In this document: positions 32,455-41,555 of the stretch, piece by piece
How positions within the stretch are numbered: position 1 is the stretch's first letter
Layout: the number at the start of each line of letters is the position of its first letter
Assembly (NCBI RefSeq): GCF_002902905.1
Contig: NZ_CP026124.1
Span: 3,038,001 to 3,102,000, forward strand
Length of the DNA stretch: 64,000 nucleotides
DNA from: Achromobacter sp. AONIH1
GTDB lineage: Bacteria; Pseudomonadota; Gammaproteobacteria; Burkholderiales; Burkholderiaceae_B
Direction: 5' to 3'
Program-made: the position numbers and the translations under genes
The notes under the pieces: model-generated
The model's database searches: none
The model's input: the letters and a program-made list of their open reading frames with translations, nothing else
What the model was told of the DNA's origin: nothing

Positions 32455-32703
32455 ATGGGCGTGTATGACGGGCTTCCCCGGGAAACGCTGCTCGCGCAGC
32501 TGCAGGCGATGCAGATGGCGCTGCTGCAGTTGACGGCAGGAGAGCAGATTGCCTCGGTGAGCTATTCGCAGGGTGAGGGCGCAAGGTCTGTCACCTATCG
32601 GGCAACTGATCTGTCTGCACTCAGGGCAGAGATTCTGAGCTTGCAGGCCGCGCTTGGTATGGGGGGCGGCCGGCGCCAGATTGGGTTTAGGTACCGGCGA
32701 TGA
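32455..32703 (+). CDS. Head-tail joining protein gpW
   Basis: 82 residues from MGVYDGLPRETLLAQLQAMQ, with SVSYSQGEGARSVTYRATDL and a C-terminal RRQIGFRYRR, the lambda gpW pattern. It plugs the portal before tail joining. Start has GAAGGAAA upstream. Ends four bases into the portal gene. Confidence 0.9.
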   Translation: MGVYDGLPRETLLAQLQAMQMALLQLTAGEQIASVSYSQGEGARSVTYRATDLSALRAEILSLQAALGMGGGRRQIGFRYRR

Positions 32704-34370
32704 GTGAACGTGTGCAAATTCTAGGGGCCAACGGGAAGCCGTTACCGCCCTCAACGGGATCGAGTTTCCCGAACCGAGCGCGGGCTCTGTCCGGGGGCAG
32801 TCATACGCCATACGATGCTGCAGATATCCACGGCGGCCATATGGTGGACTGGAATCCGGTCCTGAGTTCGCCTGATGGGGAGGTCAATCCGTATCGGGAT
32901 CGGATGGTTGCGCGCGAGCGCGACTTGATCCGCAATGATGGCTGGGCGTCCGCTGCTGTCACGCGCGCGATCGACAACGTCGTTGGTGCAAACTTCCGCC
33001 CGATTGCCAAGCCAGACTATCGAGCATTGGCCGCGATCAGCGGCAACAAGGGATTCGACCATCAGTGGGCGGAAGAATGGAGCCAAGCATTCGCGGGCTA
33101 CTACCGCGCCTGGGCGGATGACACATCGAAATATTGCGACTCCGAACGGTTTCAGACCCTGCCGCAGCAGTACCGGCTGGCGTTTCGTCATCTTCTGTCA
33201 GATGGGGATGCGCTGGCGATGATTCGGTGGATGCCGGAACGGATCCGAGCCGGAGGCGCGCGTTATGCCACGGCGGTGCAGATCATCGATCCAGACCGGC
33301 TTTCGAACCCGCAGCTGCGCTTTGACCAACAGACAATGCGTGGCGGAGTTGAGGTCGACGAAAACGGCGCAGCTGTGGCCTATCACGTTCGCAAAGCGCA
33401 TCAGGGAGACTATTTCAGCGCCGCCAGGTCGATGACGTGGGAGCGGATCCCCAGGGAAACGGAATGGGGCCGGCCTGTGATTGTTCATTGCTTTGATCGA
33501 GAGCGTGCGGGACAACATCGCGGTGTTGGGTTTCTGACTCCGGTTGTCAATCGTCTCAAGATGCTGATCAAGTACGACGGCACAGAGCTTGATGCGGCGA
33601 TCATCAATGCCTTCTTCGCCGCCTATATCGAAAGCCCATTTGATCATGAGCTGGTCGAAGGCGCGCTCAGCGCGGACGATTCGAAGTTGAGCGCGTACCA
33701 GGCTGAGCGCGCGAACTATCACAAGGACAGGCGCACCGCGTTGGGTGATGTCGGAATGAGCCTGCTCTTTCCCGGCGAGAAGATTGGCTCCGTTTCTGCA
33801 AATCGCCCAAGCGCCAATTACGACGGCTTCTCCAGCGCCATGCTGCGGCATGTCGCGGCCGGCACTGGACTGGTAGCGCAGCAAATCAGCCAAAACTGGT
33901 CTGAGATCAACTACAGCGCCTTTCGAGCTGCAATGTTGGAGGCGTGGAAAACGTTTCATCGGCGCCGCTATGACTTCGCCGTCAACTTCTCGGCGCCCGT
34001 GGCCGCTGCGTTCTTGGAAGAGTCTATGGAAGTGGACGACTACCCAATGCCGTCGGGACCTGTGCCGCATTTCTTGGAGGCAAGGTCGGAGTACTGCCGG
34101 GCGCGGTGGATGGGGCCAGGCAAGGGGTATGTGGATCCCGTCAAGGAAAAGCAGGGTGCCATTCTTGGCTTGCAGTCGGGCTTGTCCACGCTGGACATCG
34201 AGGGGTCGGAGCAGGGCGAGGACTGGCGGGAAGTTGCTGACCAGCGAGCCGTTGAACAGGCGTACTACCGAGAGCGTGATTTGCCAATGCCGGTATGGTC
34301 CGTGGAACAGCCGAAGGAGCCGCCGGCTAGCTCGCCCAATGCTGGCGATGAAGATAAGGAGAGGGCGTAA
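32700..34370 (+). CDS. Portal protein (lambda gpB family)
   Basis: 556 residues: SHTPYDAADIHGGHMVDWNP near the N-terminus, RERDLIRNDGWASAAVTRAI, and VAAGTGLVAQQISQNWSEIN in the core are typical of the lambda portal family. Forms the dodecameric DNA entry vertex of the head. Overlaps neighbours at both ends. Confidence 0.95.
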   Translation: MSERVQILGANGKPLPPSTGSSFPNRARALSGGSHTPYDAADIHGGHMVDWNPVLSSPDGEVNPYRDRMVARERDLIRNDGWASAAVTRAIDNVVGANFRPIAKPDYRALAAISGNKGFDHQWAEEWSQAFAGYYRAWADDTSKYCDSERFQTLPQQYRLAFRHLLSDGDALAMIRWMPERIRAGGARYATAVQIIDPDRLSNPQLRFDQQTMRGGVEVDENGAAVAYHVRKAHQGDYFSAARSMTWERIPRETEWGRPVIVHCFDRERAGQHRGVGFLTPVVNRLKMLIKYDGTELDAAIINAFFAAYIESPFDHELVEGALSADDSKLSAYQAERANYHKDRRTALGDVGMSLLFPGEKIGSVSANRPSANYDGFSSAMLRHVAAGTGLVAQQISQNWSEINYSAFRAAMLEAWKTFHRRRYDFAVNFSAPVAAAFLEESMEVDDYPMPSGPVPHFLEARSEYCRARWMGPGKGYVDPVKEKQGAILGLQSGLSTLDIEGSEQGEDWREVADQRAVEQAYYRERDLPMPVWSVEQPKEPPASSPNAGDEDKERA

Positions 34371-35248
34371 TGCGATTCGGGCATCTTTGCCAAAGACTAT
34401 TCAATACACCGCTTGCCATCCGGCCCGAGAAAGCCGAGGTGATCATGGCGGCCCTGGCGGAACGGCTGGGCGTATCCAAGATCATGAGGCTGGACGGCAC
34501 GGAGGTTCTGGCGCAGCCGCTCGCATTCTCGGGAGACGACGACTTCTCGGGACCAGGGCGCGCACGCCAGACAGGGTATGACCTGGTAGGCCCCGTGGCC
34601 GTGATCCAGGTAGAGGGCACGCTGGTGCAGAAGCTCGGTACGCTGAGACCGTATTCGGGCATGACCGGCTACGACGGCATTCGGCAGAACTTCTTGGAGG
34701 CGCTGTCCGACCCAGCCGTTGAGGCAATCGTGCTGGACATCGATTCGCCGGGAGGCGAAGTCGCTGGGTGCTTCGATCTCGTAGACACGATCTACGCGGC
34801 ACGTGGTGAAAAGCCCATCTGGTCCGTACTGTCGGAGTCGGCCTACTCGGCGGGATATGCAATTGCAAGCGCCGCGGATCGGATCGTTGTGCCGCGAACT
34901 GGCGGCACCGGATCCATTGGCGTGATTTCAATGCACGTCGATTGGAGCCAGGCGCTGACCGAGGCGGGCGTGAAAGTGACGTTTATCACTTACGGCGAGC
35001 GCAAGGCCGATGGGCACCCCGAGATTCCACTGTCCAAGGAAGCGCTTACGCGGTTTCAAGCTGACATCGACACCATGGGGGCGCTGTTCGTTGCCACGGT
35101 GGCGCGCAACCGCGGCATGTCGGCAGAACAAGTCCGTCAGACGGAAGCGGGCACGTTTATGGGCGAGGCTGGTGTTTCGGCGGGCCTTGCCGATGCGGTG
35201 ATGTCGCCAGACGCCGCCTTTCGGTCTCTTATCGAGTCCATCTCGTAG
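34370..35248 (+). CDS. S49-family prohead protease (lambda gpC type)
   Basis: 292 residues. ClpP/SppA fold: VLDIDSPGGEVAGCFDLVD, nucleophile Ser in ESAYSAGYAIASAAD, lysine base in YGERKADGHPEIPLS. Processes scaffold and capsid proteins during head maturation. Unlike lambda C, it is not fused to its scaffold. The next gene supplies that function. Confidence 0.94.
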   Translation: MRFGHLCQRLFNTPLAIRPEKAEVIMAALAERLGVSKIMRLDGTEVLAQPLAFSGDDDFSGPGRARQTGYDLVGPVAVIQVEGTLVQKLGTLRPYSGMTGYDGIRQNFLEALSDPAVEAIVLDIDSPGGEVAGCFDLVDTIYAARGEKPIWSVLSESAYSAGYAIASAADRIVVPRTGGTGSIGVISMHVDWSQALTEAGVKVTFITYGERKADGHPEIPLSKEALTRFQADIDTMGALFVATVARNRGMSAEQVRQTEAGTFMGEAGVSAGLADAVMSPDAAFRSLIESIS

Positions 35249-35290
35249 CAGGCCATTATTTTGACCTTTCTCTATATAGAGGTATGAAAC

Positions 35291-35929
35291 ATGAGTGACG
35301 TGAAAGCGACCACGCCGTTTGCCAAGTTTCTTGGTCTGAGCCTTCGGCGCAACGGTGCCAAGGCGGCAGGCGGGGCGTCGAAAAGGGCGGACGACGACAA
35401 GAAGCCCAATCCCGACGCCGACGACGAGGACGAAGACGAACGCAAGAACGCCAGCGTTGTCGGCGAGGACGACGAGAACGACAAGCCAGGCAGCAAAGGG
35501 CGGCGCGCTCAGGAACCGGACGACGACGCGGAGGACGATCAGGACGATGCCGACGCCGAGGACGAAGACGATGAAGCAGGAGCTGAGGATGATGGCGACG
35601 ATGACAAGGATCCGAAGGCACGCAAGGCCGCAAAGGCTGAGCGAACTCGCGCCGGCAAAATCATCGCGCATGGCATCGACAAGGGCTGCGTCGAGGCAGC
35701 TTCTGTCCTTGCGTTCACCACTGGCATGTCGTCTGCTTCCGCCATACGTGTGCTGGATCAACAAGCTGCGGCAAATATGCGGGCAGCGCGTGGCGCCAAT
35801 GGGCTATATGGCCGCATGAATGCAGCGCAACTGCCCAATCCCGGGGCCGGTGCAAATCATGGCAGGCAGATGTCTGCTGCGCAGCTCATCATTGCTGCCG
35901 GAAAACGCCGCCGGGGCGAAGCGGCTTAA
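35291..35929 (+). CDS. Probable capsid scaffold protein
   Basis: 212 residues. A long Asp/Glu-rich segment (about 30-120) is followed by a helical C-terminus ending MSAAQLIIAAGKRRRGEAA. It sits between the protease and the decoration protein, where lambda Nu3 lies inside gene C. Composition and position, not homology, support the call. Confidence 0.72.
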   Translation: MSDVKATTPFAKFLGLSLRRNGAKAAGGASKRADDDKKPNPDADDEDEDERKNASVVGEDDENDKPGSKGRRAQEPDDDAEDDQDDADAEDEDDEAGAEDDGDDDKDPKARKAAKAERTRAGKIIAHGIDKGCVEAASVLAFTTGMSSASAIRVLDQQAAANMRAARGANGLYGRMNAAQLPNPGAGANHGRQMSAAQLIIAAGKRRRGEAA

Positions 35930-35969
35930 TAGAAGGTCTACGATTCAATCATCATAGGAGGGACAGGAA

Positions 35970-36644
35970 ATGTCTCTGAGCATCATCCCCTCGGGGCCGA
36001 ATTCGGTGGCCCCGTTTGCACGCGCCGAAACGTTCGTGCCGGATCAGTTGATTGCCGGCCATCTCAACCTGATCACGCAGGACATCTTGGTGGCTGCTGG
36101 GAGGCTCCTGCGAGGCACTATCCTGGGGCGCATCAGCGCCTTCGGCGCCACCGTTGCCGCCGGCAGCTCCAATAAGGGAAACGGCACTGTGGCCGTGACG
36201 CAGGCGTCGGGCGAAAAAATCGGTGCATACGCACTCGTTGCCGCCAGCGATACCAAGTTCAACGTGACGGACCCTTCAGGCGCTGCGTTGGCAGACGCCA
36301 CTGTTGGCGCTGACTACAACGCCGGCGGCATCGCCTTCAAGATTTCCGCTGGCACTACAGCCTTTGCTTCGGGTGACTCGTTCACTGTGACGGTGGCAGA
36401 CGGTGTTGGCAGTTTCGTCAAGAGCGTCAAGACGGCGACAGACGGTAGTCAGAACCCCGTCGCGGTGCTTGTCGATGACGTGGACGCAACGGCCGGGCCG
36501 CGCCCGGGTAGTGCGTACTTCATGGGCGAATTCAACGCGCGCGCCATCATCTTCGATCCGTCTTGGGCGCTGGATAACCTGCGAGCCTCGTTGCCCAATG
36601 GCGTCTATCTGAAGTCTTCGGTATCGGCGGCTGATCCAACTTAG
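35970..36644 (+). CDS. Head decoration protein (gpD-like)
   Basis: 224 residues, about twice lambda D. The N-terminus HLNLITQDILVAAGRLLRGTI and the C-terminal VLVDDVDATAGPRPGSAYFMGEF match the family. A serine/threonine-rich beta domain (about 60-150) is inserted between them. Stabilises the capsid after DNA filling. Confidence 0.85.
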   Translation: MSLSIIPSGPNSVAPFARAETFVPDQLIAGHLNLITQDILVAAGRLLRGTILGRISAFGATVAAGSSNKGNGTVAVTQASGEKIGAYALVAASDTKFNVTDPSGAALADATVGADYNAGGIAFKISAGTTAFASGDSFTVTVADGVGSFVKSVKTATDGSQNPVAVLVDDVDATAGPRPGSAYFMGEFNARAIIFDPSWALDNLRASLPNGVYLKSSVSAADPT

Positions 36645-36672
36645 GCGCCGGATCAACCTCACCTCTTGCCCA

Positions 36673-36694
36673 CCCCGCCCCGAGCGGGGTTTTT
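36673..36694 (+). terminator. Terminator between decoration and capsid genes
   Basis: CCCCGC-CCCGA-GCGGGG followed by TTTTT. It probably tunes read-through between the head genes. Confidence 0.75.
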
Positions 36695-36729
36695 GTTGGG
36701 CAGCAATCAATTTTTATGGAGAGTGAACC

Positions 36730-37785
36730 ATGGGCAGTTTTGTCTATGACACCAATGCGTTGATCCAGACCGTCCCCAACTTGAAGACCGCGCAAACCTT
36801 CCTGTTGGACCGATTTTTTCCGAACTTCGTCACGGCTGATACGGAGGAAATCTCGATCGATGTGGACGTTGGTCTGCGTCGCATGGCGCCGTTCGTATCG
36901 CCGCTCGTTCAAGGGAAACTTGTTGAGCAGCGTCGCTATCAAACCAACATCTTCAAGCCCGCATACATCAAGGATAAGCGTGCGCCGGACCTGCGAAAGC
37001 CTGTTCGCCGCATGATCGGAGAGCGTATCGGTGGCGAAATGTCTGGTGCAGAGCGCGAGGCGGCCAATCTGGAGTTCGAACTGACCGATCAGGTTGATGT
37101 CCTGAATCGGCGCCTCGAATGGATGGGAGCGCAGGCCCTGACCAAGGGTCAGGTCATCGTCGAGGGTGAGGGCTTCGATACGGTGGTTGTGGATTTCGGT
37201 CGAGATCCGGAACTGACGGTGGGTCTAACGTCCGCCAAGCGCTGGACGCGTGCGAACATCGGAACGGAGAGCAATCCGGGTAGCGTCAGCCCGTCAGACG
37301 ATGTGACGGCCTGGGCGACCCTGATCCTGAAGAAGTCCGGCGCCCAAGTGCAGGACATTGTGTTCTCGATTTCGGCTTGGCAGGCATTCAAGCAGGATCC
37401 CGCGCTCAATGGCGCGATTGTGTTCCCGGCCCAAGCGCCGTTTGGCAACCAAGTGAACCCCGCAACGTCCCCGGTCAAGGGGGCGAAGTACATGGGCCGT
37501 TGGGGCACCTACGATCTGTGGATCTACAGCGATTGGTTCGTGGATGACAACAACGTCGAGCATCCCCTATTGCCGGACGGTGGCCTGATCATGTCTGGCC
37601 CTGATCTGATGGGTACGCGTGCCTTCGGCATGATCCTGGATCCGGAGTTCAACTACCAGAGTCTGCCGTTCGCACCCAAGACCTGGGTGGAGAAGGACCC
37701 GGCGCAGCGCGTTCTGCTGATGCAATCGGCTCCGCTGATGATACCCAGCCGCGTCAATGCGGCGCTCTATGCAAAGGTGGTGTGA
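36730..37785 (+). CDS. Major capsid protein (lambda gpE family)
   Basis: 351 residues. ETAFS-like HK97-fold capsid of the lambda E family: FFPNFVTADTEEISIDVDVG, APFVSPLVQGKLVEQRRYQT and FAPKTWVEKDPAQRVLLMQS. GGAGAG upstream of the start. Forms the icosahedral shell. Confidence 0.95.
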   Translation: MGSFVYDTNALIQTVPNLKTAQTFLLDRFFPNFVTADTEEISIDVDVGLRRMAPFVSPLVQGKLVEQRRYQTNIFKPAYIKDKRAPDLRKPVRRMIGERIGGEMSGAEREAANLEFELTDQVDVLNRRLEWMGAQALTKGQVIVEGEGFDTVVVDFGRDPELTVGLTSAKRWTRANIGTESNPGSVSPSDDVTAWATLILKKSGAQVQDIVFSISAWQAFKQDPALNGAIVFPAQAPFGNQVNPATSPVKGAKYMGRWGTYDLWIYSDWFVDDNNVEHPLLPDGGLIMSGPDLMGTRAFGMILDPEFNYQSLPFAPKTWVEKDPAQRVLLMQSAPLMIPSRVNAALYAKVV

Positions 37786-38096
37786 TGAGCGATCAGGACA
37801 AGCAGGTGCGCGTCCTGATCGAGGTCGCGCGAGGTCGTTCTGTCGTCGGTGAGGACGGGAAGGTATATCGGCCAGGTGAAAGCCTGGAGGTGGATAGGGC
37901 GGACGCCGACGCCCTCATAGGAGATGGGTTTGCCCTTGATTCGGAAGAGACGGGCGCAGTAGCTGCCGTGATTCAGCCCATCCAGGGGCGACAGACCATC
38001 AAGATGGTGTCGCGGCAGGAATCTGTGACGCAGCAGCCGGCGGCAACCTCCCGGGGCGCTCGATCGCGCCGATCAGCCGATCTCGGGGATCAATAG
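37785..38096 (+). CDS. Hypothetical protein after the capsid gene
   Basis: 103 residues from MSDQDKQVRVLIEVARGRSV. A beta-rich first half (GEDGKVYRPGESLEVDRADA) and a disordered basic tail. Position matches FI-type packaging helpers of lambda, but similarity is not evident. Starts at the capsid stop codon. Confidence 0.6.
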   Translation: MSDQDKQVRVLIEVARGRSVVGEDGKVYRPGESLEVDRADADALIGDGFALDSEETGAVAAVIQPIQGRQTIKMVSRQESVTQQPAATSRGARSRRSADLGDQ

Positions 38097-38107
38097 AGGG
38101 TGGCGTC

Positions 38108-38431
38108 ATGATCGATTTCGATGCGCGGGTGAACTGCTCAGTATCCAAGGCGTTCGGCGAAGAGTTTCTGTACGAGCACAAGTCGGGCTTGAGCTATCCC
38201 GTCACTGGGGTCTTTCATGATGGATTTCGCCGACAGGTTTTCGATAGCGACGGGACGCCGGCCATGGCGACATCCGATCCCTTTGTGGGGGTGCGGATGG
38301 TGGAATTGCGGGAGCGATACGGCCAGAACGACATTCTTGTCAGAAAGAAAACCGGCGTGCGGTATCGGATTGCAGAGCCGCAGCCGGATGGTATGGGCTG
38401 GATCAATTTCAAACTGAAGGTGAGTGCATGA
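38108..38431 (+). CDS. Head-tail attachment protein (FII-like)
   Basis: 107 residues: FYVEH-type beta protein with GVRMVELRERYGQNDILVRK and YRIAEPQPDGMGWINFKLKV, the pattern of phage head-tail joining proteins. Links the portal complex to the tail terminator. Confidence 0.75.
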   Translation: MIDFDARVNCSVSKAFGEEFLYEHKSGLSYPVTGVFHDGFRRQVFDSDGTPAMATSDPFVGVRMVELRERYGQNDILVRKKTGVRYRIAEPQPDGMGWINFKLKVSA

Positions 38432-38982
38432 CGACATCAGTGGATCTTCGGCTCCTGGCCGTCGATGCGTTGAAGGACGCAACGACAGCAGGAGCCAATG
38501 TGTACAGCCCACGCGATCTGGCGACTTGGGACGGCGACTATCCCATGCTGGTGGTCACGGCGCCGCAGGAGGATGGTCAAGGGCTGGGGCGCATCGGTGC
38601 GCCGCAGTTCAATGTCACAACGACGTTGCGTGTTCTGGGGCGGGTACAGCGGGCCGCTGAAGACGACGATCAGGCGGCGGCGAGGCTGTATGAAGATCTG
38701 GAGGCGATGAGGGATCAGGTCAAGCGCGCCATTATTAACCATCCGGCCATCATGGGGCTGCTACAGCAGTATCCATTCTTCAGGTCAGCGATCGATGAAG
38801 CCGCCCGTGAGGATTCTGGTCTTCATCAGGGCCAAGTGGTTGTCGATATTGGCATGGAGTTTTTCCAAGGACCTGATGACTTCTATCAGGAGCCCTACCC
38901 GGGACTGGCGGTGGTCCAGGCCCAGGTCTCCATGCCTGACGGAACTGAGTTCCCTGGCGCAACAATCAATCTTCCCCAGTAG
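38428..38982 (+). CDS. Probable tail terminator / gpU-like protein
   Basis: 184 residues with DLRLLAVDALKDATTAGANV and VVDIGMEFFQGPDDFYQEPY. Size, alpha-beta composition and position between FII-like and the sheath module suit a tail terminator. Overlaps the preceding gene by ATGA. Confidence 0.65.
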   Translation: MTTSVDLRLLAVDALKDATTAGANVYSPRDLATWDGDYPMLVVTAPQEDGQGLGRIGAPQFNVTTTLRVLGRVQRAAEDDDQAAARLYEDLEAMRDQVKRAIINHPAIMGLLQQYPFFRSAIDEAAREDSGLHQGQVVVDIGMEFFQGPDDFYQEPYPGLAVVQAQVSMPDGTEFPGATINLPQ

Positions 38983-38991
38983 GAGGAAATC

Positions 38992-39204
38992 ATGTTTATC
39001 AAACCTGCGCCGGGGATGCTGATTCGGCACCCGGTGACACGAGACCTATTACCCGAATCGGGTATGGATGTCGATGACAACGACCGCTACTTTCTTCAGC
39101 GCCTCGCCGACCGTGATGTCGTGAAGGTCGAACAGCCTGTCCAGTCGGCTACCGAGGTTCGGAGCAACAAGGCATCCAGCCCGACCCGTGGAGGTGAGGC
39201 GTAA
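38992..39204 (+). CDS. DUF2635 protein (Mu gp38-like)
   Basis: 70 residues: FIKPAPGMLIRHPVTRDLLP and a NDRYFLQRLADRDVV segment, diagnostic for DUF2635, always next to Mu-type sheath genes. This marks the switch from the lambda-type head block to the Mu-type tail block. Function unknown. Confidence 0.85.
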   Translation: MFIKPAPGMLIRHPVTRDLLPESGMDVDDNDRYFLQRLADRDVVKVEQPVQSATEVRSNKASSPTRGGEA

Positions 39205-40697
39205 TGGCAAATCTCTCTTTCAACAATATTCCGCAGAACGTGCGAGTGCCGTTGTTTTTTGCGGAAGTCGACAACAGCCGCGCCAATTCTGGCGCGACTA
39301 CGCAGCGCGCTCTGATCATCGGACAGATGACGAGTAGCGGCGAAGGTACTGCCGGTGTGCCCGTGATTTCGCAAGGAATCGCGGACGCCAAGAGAGTCGG
39401 CGGCATTGGATCCATGCTGGCTGCCATGACGATGGCCTATCGCCGGGCCGACAACTTTGGTGAAGTGTGGTACTTGCCGCTCGCGGACGCATCGGCCGGC
39501 CAGCCCGGCAAGGGCTCGGTGACATTTACCTCCAATTCGTCGGATGCAGGCGTCCTGTCGCTGTATATCGCTGGTGCGCTGGTGTCGCTGAGCGTCCTGC
39601 CCTCCCAGGCGCCCGCTGCGCTGGCCACGGCCTTGGCGGGCAAGGTCAACGGGGCCATCGATCTGCCGGTAACCGCGGAAGTGGACGGGGCAACGCCCGG
39701 TAAGGTCAATTTGACAGCCAAGAACAAGGGGCTGGCGGCTGGCGACGTTGATCTTCGCCTGAACTACCGAGGCAGCGCCGCAGGCGAGATGCTACCGGCC
39801 GGGCTGGGCATCACGTTGACGCCGATGAGCGGTGGCCAGCTCAATCCCCTCTTACCGGAGGCGCTGGCGAATCTCCAGGACATGGAGTTCGACTATATCG
39901 CCATGCCGTACACGGATTCGGCATCGCTTGACGCGATAAAGACGTTTCTCAGCACGAAGACGGGGCGCTGGGCGTGGTCGAGCCAGCTGTACGGTCACGC
40001 GTTTGCGGCGCATCGTGGCACGCTGGGCGCGTTGACGACGTTCGGGAATGGCCGAAACGACGAACACGTATCGGTGATCGGTTTCAATGATTCGCCGACC
40101 CCAGCTTATGTATGGGCGGCGGATTTGGCTGGCACGGCGGCGTCGTCGCTGCGCGTAGATCCTGCCCGACCGCTCCAGACGTTGTCCCTGTCTACGGTAC
40201 TGGCGCCACCCCTGCAATCACGGTTTGACCTGTCCGGTCGAAATACGCTGTTGTGGGACGGAATCTCGACCTTCACGGTAGGGTCGGATGGCACGGTCGC
40301 GCTCGAAAACGTGATCACGACGTATCGTGTCAATGGCTTTGGCGTGCCCGACGATAGCTATCTGCAGGTCGAGACGCTGATGACGCTGACCTATGTGCTT
40401 CGCAGGCTGCGGGCTGTGGTCACGAGCCAGTTCTCGCGCATGAAGCTAGCCAGCGATGGGACGCGCGTCGCGCCCGGCACGAACGTTGTGACGCCCGCAA
40501 TCATCAAAGGCGCCCTGATCGCCGAGTATGCGCGTATGGAGTTGGACGGCTTTGTCCAGGAGAGCGCTAAGTTCGCTGAAGGGTTGATCGTGCAAAAGAA
40601 CACGCTCAACCCGAATCGGGTGGACGTGCTCTATCCGGCGGTATTGATCAACCAGCTGCGCATCTTCGCGCTGTTGATGCAGTTCTCGCTGCAGTAG
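39204..40697 (+). CDS. Contractile tail sheath protein (Mu gpL family)
   Basis: 497 residues: NNIPQNVRVPLFFAEVDNSR, NFGEVWYLPLADASAGQPGK, YGHAFAAHRGTLGALTTFGN and a conserved C-terminal domain (VDVLYPAVLINQLRIFALLM). Builds the contracting outer tube, which identifies the phage as a myovirus. Confidence 0.95.
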   Translation: MANLSFNNIPQNVRVPLFFAEVDNSRANSGATTQRALIIGQMTSSGEGTAGVPVISQGIADAKRVGGIGSMLAAMTMAYRRADNFGEVWYLPLADASAGQPGKGSVTFTSNSSDAGVLSLYIAGALVSLSVLPSQAPAALATALAGKVNGAIDLPVTAEVDGATPGKVNLTAKNKGLAAGDVDLRLNYRGSAAGEMLPAGLGITLTPMSGGQLNPLLPEALANLQDMEFDYIAMPYTDSASLDAIKTFLSTKTGRWAWSSQLYGHAFAAHRGTLGALTTFGNGRNDEHVSVIGFNDSPTPAYVWAADLAGTAASSLRVDPARPLQTLSLSTVLAPPLQSRFDLSGRNTLLWDGISTFTVGSDGTVALENVITTYRVNGFGVPDDSYLQVETLMTLTYVLRRLRAVVTSQFSRMKLASDGTRVAPGTNVVTPAIIKGALIAEYARMELDGFVQESAKFAEGLIVQKNTLNPNRVDVLYPAVLINQLRIFALLMQFSLQ

Positions 40698-40713
40698 CCG
40701 TTGAATCAAGAAT

Positions 40714-40748
40714 GGGCCTCGGGCAAGCACCTGAGGCCCTTTCCTTTT
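40714..40748 (+). terminator. Terminator between sheath and tube genes
   Basis: Stem GGGCCTC / GAGGCCC with a 12-base loop and TTTCCTTTT. Likely partial, as the tail genes downstream continue. Confidence 0.65.
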
Positions 40749-40759
40749 AGGAGTGGGAA

Positions 40760-41128
40760 ATGAGCAGAGGATTGCTGGCCGGTACCGCCTCGGTCACGGT
40801 GGATGGCACGACCTATATGGTCGAAGGGGCGTTTAAGTATCGACCCTCGACGGTCAAGCGCGAAACGCTGACGGGTATGGATGGCGTGCATGGCTACAAA
40901 GAAACGCCGGTGGCCGGGGCGATATCGATGTCGTTACGTGATGCGGGCGATTTTTTGGTCGCAACGGTCAACGGCATGCGCAATGTGACGGTGGTGGCGC
41001 AGTTGGCCAATGGCAAGCTGATAACCGGCAGCGGCATGTGGTCTGTCGACGACCAGGAGGTTGACTCGGCCGATGCGAAGTTCGATGTGCGGTTCGAAGG
41101 CCCGACCGTAACGGAATCGAGGGCCTAG
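40760..41128 (+). CDS. Tail tube protein (Mu gpM family)
   Basis: 122 residues: LLAGTASVTVDGTTYMVEGA and GVHGYKETPVAGAISMSLRD match the Mu gp40/M tube family. Polymerises inside the sheath. Confidence 0.92.
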   Translation: MSRGLLAGTASVTVDGTTYMVEGAFKYRPSTVKRETLTGMDGVHGYKETPVAGAISMSLRDAGDFLVATVNGMRNVTVVAQLANGKLITGSGMWSVDDQEVDSADAKFDVRFEGPTVTESRA

Positions 41129-41157
41129 GCCGGATCGAACACTCAATAGGAAAGGAA

Positions 41158-41442
41158 ATGGAAGACCAAAAACTCATCCCACTGGATCCGCCGATCATGA
41201 TTGGCGACATGGAATATTTCTCGATTGCGCTACGAGAACCCACCGCTGGGGAGCTGGAGAGGGCGACAAAGGGAAATCCACCGGCCATGAAGACGGTAAT
41301 TGACCTACTGGCGATGGTAGCGGGCGTACCTCGCCAGGTGATCGAAAAGTTGCCGCAGCGCAAGTTCAGGGAGGCATCCGAGTACGTCTCGGGTTTTACC
41401 GAGGATGGCCCGACGACTGGCGAGGATCAGTCGCCGAGCTGA
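41158..41442 (+). CDS. Tail assembly chaperone, zero-frame product (Mu gp41-like)
   Basis: 94 residues: PPIMIGDMEYFSIALREPTA and KTVIDLLAMVAGVPRQVIEK are typical of Mu gp41-type chaperones. The last 14 residues after Phe-80 are disordered. A slippery heptamer at codons 79-80 allows a -1 shift into an extended product. Confidence 0.88.
   Translation: MEDQKLIPLDPPIMIGDMEYFSIALREPTAGELERATKGNPPAMKTVIDLLAMVAGVPRQVIEKLPQRKFREASEYVSGFTEDGPTTGEDQSPS
41391..41397 (+). promoter_or_regulatory. -1 ribosomal frameshift site GGGTTTT
   Basis: Canonical X_XXY_YYZ heptamer in the chaperone frame (G_GGT_TTT). After slippage tRNA-Gly and tRNA-Phe re-pair on GGG and TTT. Confidence 0.85.
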
Positions 41443-41555
41443 CGAAGTACTACGGCTGGGGGCCGTGCGACGCGTGGGATCTGCCCTTGTCTCGACTGGT
41501 TTGGTGGCGTGGGGAAATGCGGCGAATGATGGAAGCGGGGTTATTCAATGGCTAG
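41397..41555 (+). CDS. Frameshift extension of the tail chaperone (GpE/Mu gp42-like)
   Basis: The -1 frame has no start codon of its own in this region but encodes YRGWPDDWRGSVAELTKYYG, then WDLPLSRLVWWRGEMRRMME, ending at TAG 41553-41555. This matches the second half of Mu- and P2-type tape-measure chaperones. Fused through the slippery site it gives a 132-residue protein. As in lambda G/GT, the ratio of the two products is expected to matter for tape-measure folding. Confidence 0.85.
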   Translation, partial: YRGWPDDWRGSVAELTKYYGWGPCDAWDLPLSRLVWWRGEMRRMMEAGLFNG

